12,500 bases of DNA, from positions 17,501 to 30,000 of the forward strand of contig NW_013654296.1 in NCBI RefSeq assembly GCF_000499385.1, in the 5' to 3' direction. This document shows, one piece after another, positions 8,110 to 12,500 of this stretch (position 1 is its first letter; each line of letters begins with the position of its first letter). The notes beneath the pieces were generated by a model. It was not told the DNA's origin, did no database searches, and saw only the letters and a list, made by a program, of their open reading frames with translations. The translations under genes and the position numbers were made by a program. The DNA is from Eimeria necatrix. Its lineage: Eukaryota > Apicomplexa > Conoidasida > Eucoccidiorida > Eimeriidae.

Positions 8110-8127
8110 GAGGTGTACGTACACCTC
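8110..8127. promoter_or_regulatory. 18-bp perfect palindrome, best copy of the GGTGT-N4-ACACC element
   Basis: GAGGTGTACGTACACCTC is fully self-complementary. It lies between the uS9 stop (8212) and the next minus-strand start (8012), 98 bases upstream of that start, where a promoter would be expected. Confidence 0.45.
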
Positions 8128-8211
8128 GATCGCGCGGGCAGCCACGGAAACAACGCCGCGCGCGCCAGAACGAACTCGAGTTGAAATGAAGCATTTATTA
8201 TTATTATTTTA

Positions 8212-8420
8212 TTATCTTTTGCTATATTGGGGCCTTTTTCTCGCTTTTTTAAGTCCATATTTCTTTCTTTCCACTCTTCGAGAATCCACTGTCAAGAAAC
8301 CCCCGCGCTTCAGCAGCGGCCGCAGCGCCGGCTGCTGTCTGCACAGCTCGCGGGCCACCGCCAGCATAATTGCCCCAGACTGGCCCCCGAGGCCCCCCCC
8401 CTTCGCCTGAAGCGAGCAGC

Positions 8421-8479
<59 letters not shown>

Positions 8480-8571
8480 CTCTCTCGAGTCATGTGTGCA
8501 GGTTTGAGGAGGCAGCAGTCAGCGGAAAAGAAACAGCCAACCAAACAAGCGTCCGCAAACCTACAAAGCGC

Positions 8572-8659
<88 letters not shown>

Positions 8660-8838
8660 CCTCTGCGACGATGTCGTATTGGTCCTGGGCCTTGGCCTCA
8701 ATCAGGGGGGCCCTGCAGTTCAAAAGCCAAAAGTCGTTTTGCTGCAAATACTCTTCGCCTTCTCTGCCGTTTATTTGCAGCTGCCCGCTGCCCCGCAGCA
8801 GCCGCACCCGCGCGTACGCCCTGCGGCGCACACTCCCA

Positions 8839-8891
<53 letters not shown>

Positions 8892-9015
8892 GGGGCGTGC
8901 TGGTGCTGCTGGAGAGCTGCCAGACGTGCTGGGGGCAGGGGAGCTGCTGCTGTTGGCGCTGCTGCCGCTGCTGCTGCTGCTGGCGCAGCAGCAGCGAACG
9001 GGCGCAACCACGGTT

Positions 9016-9058
<43 letters not shown>

Positions 9059-9186
9059 CAGGTCTTACTCCTTGCGCGTTCCCCACGAGAAGTCTCTTTC
9101 TCTTTTTTTAACTTCTTGAGTCTCCATTTCCTCCTCTTTGGGCCCCACAAAATAATAAGCTCCGTCGTCCTCCCCGGCTCTAAACA

Positions 9187-9239
<53 letters not shown>

Positions 9240-9544
9240 ATGAATGAGGCGTGGAGTCTGAAGCCCGTCACCTGCTGCTGCTGCTGCTGCTGCTGCAGAT
9301 AGGCTCTCTGTGTTGCTGCTGCTGGGGAGAGAAAACTAAACATTGGGGAAGAGACAAAAGAATTATAAGTTAAAACATTTGCTGCTGCAGCAGAGGCAAG
9401 GGGCTGCTGCTGCTGCAGCATCACGGTTGCTGCTGCTCCCAGCTCAGCCAAACACCCCAGCAGCAGCAGCAGCAGCGGCCGCAGCAGAGGCCGCAGCAGC
9501 TGCTGGTGCTGCTGCAGCCTCTTCTGCTGCTGCTGCTGCAGCAT
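8212..9544 (-). CDS. RPS9: Organellar (probably apicoplast-targeted) 30S ribosomal protein uS9, nuclear gene with three exons
   Basis: Known role: uS9 is a small-subunit protein whose C-terminal tail reaches the P-site tRNA; apicoplast uS9 is nuclear-encoded in Toxoplasma. Seen: exon 1 9069-9544 (ATG 9544, donor GTAAGA), exon 2 8661-8820 (acceptor GCGCCGCAG, donor GTCCTG), exon 3 8212-8406 (acceptor CGCTTCAG, stop TAA). Phases 2 and 0 agree, giving 276 residues. The core runs [36 protein letters not shown]+[30 protein letters not shown], and ends [12 protein letters not shown], the classic uS9 tail. EYLQ and [14 protein letters not shown] resemble plastid/cyanobacterial uS9 more than mitochondrial forms. 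The leader has a signal-peptide-like stretch ([20 protein letters not shown]), then Ser/Thr/Gln-rich, acid-poor sequence with polyQ, as expected of a bipartite apicoplast leader. The splice joins restore the exact uS9 spacing. The least certain part is the region before residue 120. Confidence 0.9.
8575..8657. repeat. Long (AGC)n / CAG tract in uS9 intron 2
   Basis: About 27 uninterrupted AGC units on plus. It starts three bases beyond the exon 2 donor on the minus strand, so the pre-mRNA reads GUCCUG followed by CUG repeats. Confidence 0.95.
8821..9068 (-). other. Intron 1 of the uS9 gene
   Basis: GTAAGA...GCCGCAG, 248 bases, phase 2. It contains a CTG tract next to the donor and a CAG tract (plus CTG at 8840-8891) near the acceptor. 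These give long Ser, Ala, Gln or Leu frames that are not real proteins. Confidence 0.8.
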
Positions 9545-9594
9545 CTGCTGCGGGAAGCAAGATTGTCTTAAGCCCAACAGAGCAAACCCCGTTT

Positions 9595-9836
9595 CTTGAG
9601 GGGCCCCTGGGGGCCCCCCGGGGGCCCCGTCTAGGGGCCCCCCTGGGGGCCCCCTCTCGGGGCCCCTCGGGGGCCCCTGTGCAGAATAAAGCAACTCCAA
9701 AGGCCCCCTGCAGAATCCCCCTAGGGGGCCCCCTGGGGGGCCCCCTGGGGGGCCCCCTGGGGGGCCCCAGGGCCGCATGGAACTGCTGGCGGGGCCCCTG
9801 GAGGCGCGCCGGGGGCCCCTGCGAGGGGCCCTATGT
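9595..9836. repeat. Self-complementary GGGGGCCCC-rich array upstream of uS9
   Basis: Some fifteen GGGGCCCC blocks; at 9721-9768 they form a regular 12-bp tandem (GGGGGGCCCCCT). It starts about 50 bases upstream of the uS9 ATG and probably forms its 5' flank or 5' UTR. Confidence 0.85.
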
Positions 9837-9985
9837 GGACTGGAGTTTGGGGAGGAGAAAAGTGGATCGGGGTGGATAAAACGAATTAATTATTAAAATT
9901 AATTCTTTTTAATTCAAAAAAATCAAAAAATAAAAGTCCAGAGCTTCAGAAAGAGCGCTTTGGCCCGCTGGACCTGTTTGCCCGA

Positions 9986-10001
9986 GCTGTCGAGACACCC
10001 C
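9986..10001. promoter_or_regulatory. GGTGT-N4-ACACC-like element, uS9 side of the divergent spacer
   Basis: GCTGTCGAGACACCCC. A weaker copy (GCTGT for GGTGT), about 440 bases upstream of the uS9 start. Confidence 0.3.
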
Positions 10002-10196
10002 AGAGGCCGGGGGCCCCCAGCTGTCTTTGGGGGCCCCCCTGAGTGTGCTGCGGACAAAAGGGAATATATTTATAAATAAATGAAATTTAATTAAATTAAA
10101 TGCCTTTTTGGATCCCCTTAGCACAAAAAACCAGAAATATAGAGAAAGAACTCCCCTAGTTACTCCGCAAACCCCGGGGGGCCCCCAGCTCTTTTT

Positions 10197-10212
10197 GATG
10201 TCAAGACACCTG
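10197..10212. promoter_or_regulatory. GGTGT-N4-ACACC-like element, MSH1 side of the divergent spacer
   Basis: GATGTCAAGACACCTG. A weaker copy, about 210 bases upstream of the first ATG of the plus-strand MSH1-type gene. Confidence 0.3.
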
Positions 10213-10404
10213 GAAATGCATTATATTTGTGTGGTTTTGTGGGTTTTTCAGTTTTGTTTTGGGAAAAGAATAAATAAATGGCAATTAAAGGGGTAAAATA
10301 AGAAAACCCAGAAGCAAAAGCAGCAGCTAGAGACACAAACTTCTCAAAGCCCGCTCGAGCTGCAGGAGCAGCAGCAGCAGGAACCCTCTAGGGGCCCCTA
10401 GGGG

Positions 10405-10482
10405 ATGTGCTGCTGCAGCAGAAGCAGGGGTCTTCCTGGGCCGCGCCCGGTGCTGCTGCTGCGCGGGCCACCCCCACTGCTT

Positions 10483-10517
<35 letters not shown>

Positions 10518-10886
10518 AGTTTCGGATATGTCCGTCTCAAGCAGCATCTTGCGGATCAGGGGGCCCCCTTGGGGGCCCCCTAGAGGGCCCCCCGGGGGGC
10601 CCCCCGGGGGGCCCCCCGGGGGGCCCCCCAGGAAGGTCGAGCGTCTAGGGGGCCCCCCACTTCCCGTTCGTTCTTTTTGCTTCCAGCCTCAGCTCAGCAG
10701 CAAGGCCTTCAGGGGGCCCCGACGCCTGCTGCAGCAGCAGCAGCAGCAGCAGGGTCTGCTGCAGCAGCAGCAGCAGCAGCAGCAGCAGGGTCTGCTGCTG
10801 CAGCAGCAGCGCACGCTGGCCGTGTCCCGGCTCAGCAAGAGCCGCAGCCTCCGCAGCGCCGCCCCTGGCTGCTGCCCCACCGCCTT

Positions 10887-10951
<65 letters not shown>

Positions 10952-11139
10952 GGTTGTCTTTGTCTCTGGTGTCTCGCTTGTCGCTGCTGCAGCGGCCAGC
11001 AGCAAAGAAGCTGCTGCCGCAGCTGTCCTTCTCAAACCCTTTAATGCTGCCAGCAGCAGCAGCAAAAACTCCTTTGATGGAATTCGTGAAGGCCCAGAAG
11101 CAAAAGTACAAAGACCGGCTCATCTTGGTCCAGGTCAAA

Positions 11140-11184
<45 letters not shown>

Positions 11185-11334
11185 GGTTTGCTGCTGCTGC
11201 TGCTGCTGCTTGGTTTGCTGCTGCTGCTGCTGCTGCTGCTTGGTTTGCTGCTGCTGCTGTTGCTGTTGCTGCGTCCTCTGTGTCTGGGGCTGCTTTGCAG
11301 CCGCTGCTCTGCCTCCGCGTCCCCTGCAGCCCTC

Positions 11335-11381
<47 letters not shown>

Positions 11382-11524
11382 AGGTGGGGGAGTTCTTCGA
11401 AGCGTACGGAGTGGACGCTTTGCTGCTGGTGGAGTTCTGCGGATTAAATCCCATGGGCGGAAAGCTGCGGGCTGGCTGCCCGAAGCAAAACTTGCAAGCA
11501 GCAGCAGATTGCCTCACTGCAGCA
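10405..11524 (+). CDS. MSH1: MutS homologue, MSH1 (organellar) type: 5' exons only, continues beyond the window
   Basis: Known: MutS proteins recognise mismatched DNA; plant MSH1 acts in organelles and Toxoplasma TgMSH-1 is mitochondrial. Seen: one frame runs from 10405 to 11133, ending TPLMEFVKAQKQKYKDRLIL-VQ. Donor CAG|GTCAAA (11134) and acceptor (CTG)nCAG join it in phase 0 to exon 11384-11524: VGEFFEAYGVDALLLVEFCG, LNPMGGKLRAGCPKQNLQ, AADCLTAA, donor GTAAGT at 11525. This matches the start of MutS domain I, including the GEFFE (F-x-E) mismatch-contact motif; VE-x-x-GLNP-x-GG...GCP is typical of the MSH1 branch. The 250-base intron is not a multiple of three, so it must be removed. The firm part starts at 10687 after TTCTTTTTGCTTCCAG; RTLAVSRLSKSRSLRSA there could be mitochondrial targeting. 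ATG 10405 (in-frame TAG just before) and ATG 10528 are possible starts. No later domain I or ATPase sequence is in the window. Confidence 0.82.
10559..10660. repeat. GGGGGCCCC tandem array at the 5' end of the MSH1-type gene
   Basis: Repeats of roughly 12 bp made of alternating G and C runs, ending about 26 bases before the strong acceptor at 10686. It is open in the MSH1 frame (Gly/Pro-rich), but more likely 5' UTR or intron. Confidence 0.8.
11134..11383 (+). other. CTG-rich intron inside MutS domain I coding sequence
   Basis: GTCAAACTCCTGCTG...CTGCTGCAG, 250 bases. The interior is two blocks of CTG repeats around a short GC-rich segment. Removing it joins DRLILVQ to VGEFFEAYG exactly as expected for MutS domain I. 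Confidence 0.8.
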
Positions 11525-11532
11525 GTAAGTCT

Positions 11533-11579
11533 TTGCTGCAGCAAGTCTTTGCTGCAGCAGCAAAGACTTGCTGCAGCAA
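11533..11579. repeat. 23-bp perfect inverted repeat just inside an MSH1 intron
   Basis: Left arm 11533-11555, one-base centre, right arm 11557-11579, fully complementary. The unit AGTCTTTGCTGCAGCA recurs up to about 11610. It begins three bases after the GTAAGT donor, so the pre-mRNA can fold into a hairpin next to the 5' splice site. Confidence 0.9.
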
Positions 11580-11864
11580 GTCTTTGCTGCAGCAAGTCTT
11601 TGCTGCTGCTTCCAACTCCTCGAGTCTTTGCTGCACTCCGCAGAAAAGCTGCAGAGAACTCAACACACGCCGCACCTCCACCACCTGCTGCTGCTGCTGC
11701 TGCGGCTGCTGCAGCTGCTGCGGCTGCTGCAGCTGCTGCGGCTGCTGCAGCTGCTGCTGCTGCTGCTGCTGCGACTGCTGCTGCTGCTGCTGCTGCGGTT
11801 GCTGCTGCTGCAGCAGAGCGGCAGCAGCTGCAGCCGGGGCAGCTAACTGGATAGACAATCAAAT
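11580..11864. other. Intron interior with CTG/CAG tracts
   Basis: CTG-rich DNA (11685-11830) with interspersed GCAGCTGCTGCGGCTGCT units. Frames here are Ala, Leu, Cys or Gln runs. No AG followed by the next expected MutS segment was found, so the MSH1 intron continues. Confidence 0.6.
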
Positions 11865-12500
11865 AGTTGACTAATTAATAACTAAAAAACTACTTATCTA
11901 ATTAACTAATAAATCAAAAAAGCTGACTAGCTAATTAACCAATTAATGAACTAATTAAACAATTAACAAATTAATCAAATTAATTAATTAACTAATTAAC
12001 TAATTAATTAATTAGTTAACAAATTAACTTATTAATTAATTAACTACTTAACTAGTTAACTAATTAATTAATTAACTAATTAACTAATTAATTAATTAAT
12101 TAATTAATTAATTAATTAATTAATTAAACAATTAACAAATTAATCAAATTGACTAATTAACTAATTAACTAATTAGTTAATTAATTAGTTAAACAATTAA
12201 CAAATTAATCAAATTAACTAATTAACTTATTAACTAATTAACTAATTAACTAATTAACTAATTAACTAATTAATTAATTAACTAATTAGTTAATTAATTA
12301 ATTAAACAATTAACAAATTAATCAAATTAATTAATTAGCTAATTAACTAATTAATTAATTAACTAATTAGTTAATTAATTAATTAAACAATTAACCAATT
12401 AATCAAATTAACTAACTAATTAATTAATTAATTAACTAATTAACTAATTAGTTAATTAATTAATTAAACAATTAACCAATTAATCAAATTAATTAATTAA
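11865..12500. repeat. AATT/TTAAC satellite, runs off right edge
   Basis: Almost pure A/T with C (and some G) in TTAACTAATTAA units. A 25-bp box (AAACAATTAAC(A/C)AATTAATCA + AATT) recurs at 11957, 12126, 12191, 12304, 12385 and 12466; the last three are 81 bases apart, showing a higher-order period. Predicted to lie inside the MSH1 intron starting at 11525. Confidence 0.9.

Larger units (their letters stand above)
9837..10404. promoter_or_regulatory. Spacer between the divergent uS9 and MSH1-type genes
   Basis: AT-rich DNA between two genes read outwards, so it probably holds both promoters. It includes two near-palindromes (9986-10001 and 10197-10212) and scattered GGGGGCCCC blocks. No convincing exon was seen. 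Confidence 0.5.

Noticed and set aside
8227..9111. Plus-strand 294-residue open frame of Gln, Ser, Ala and Leu runs
   Set aside because: It lies antisense to the uS9 gene; its length comes from triplet tracts, and its non-repeat segments look like no protein family.
11610..11700. Minus-strand helical-looking segment (VRRVLSSLQLFCGVQQRLEE)
   Set aside because: Protein-like by eye, but it lies in the predicted MSH1 intron with no partner exon, start or good splice sites found.
11041..11862. Minus-strand 273-residue Ala/Ser/Gln frame
   Set aside because: Antisense to the MutS domain I exons, which have strong family matches on plus.
11134..11874. Read-through of the MSH1 frame past 11133 into Leu, Ala and Cys runs
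   Set aside because: The MutS sequence resumes at 11384 in another frame, so this stretch is intron or out of frame.

Overview
The window comes from a coccidian apicomplexan nuclear genome, very probably Eimeria. Three things support this: CAG/CTG triplet tracts throughout exons and introns that give runs of Ala, Gln, Ser, Leu or Cys in every frame; short interstitial arrays of the telomere-like heptamer AAACCCT; and GC-rich exons in AT-rich spacers with TAAA-type microsatellites. No bacterial features are present. Most long open frames are products of the triplet repeats. The real genes are split by introns and were found by reading for non-repetitive, family-like protein segments joined by GT..AG sites of matching phase.

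Layout. 1-1902 (minus): Q/S/A-rich F-box protein with LRR-like sequence, running off the left edge. 2100-3800: mostly AT-rich, with a few weak coding islands (2476-2960 minus, 3094-3312 plus) and two telomere-like elements. 3796-4890 (minus): multi-exon gene of unknown function whose introns hold the TAAA-type arrays. 4943-6003 (minus): second multi-exon unknown gene with a hydrophobic/basic N-terminus; the two could be one gene. 6265-7258 (minus): a three-exon ADF-homology (twinfilin-like) protein of 154 residues, with a perfect seven-unit telomere-like array in intron 1 and another array abutting the stop codon. 7492-8012 (minus): small three-exon gene, unrecognised. 8212-9544 (minus): three-exon nuclear gene for an organellar, plastid-type ribosomal protein uS9 with a signal-peptide-like leader, so probably apicoplast-targeted. 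9545-10404: spacer between divergent genes. 10405-11524 (plus): 5' part of a MutS homologue of the MSH1 (organellar) type, exons ending inside MutS domain I. 11525-12500: its next intron, containing a 23-bp inverted repeat, CTG/CAG tracts and a satellite built on AATT/TTAAC that runs off the right edge.

Two neighbouring divergent genes (uS9 and MSH1) serve organelles: translation in the apicoplast and, by analogy with Toxoplasma TgMSH-1, organellar genome maintenance. No operon-like cooperation is expected. A recurring 16-bp near-palindrome (consensus GGTGTAYRKACACCYC) appears ten times from end to end, both between genes and inside them, and is the most interesting signal that known features do not explain.
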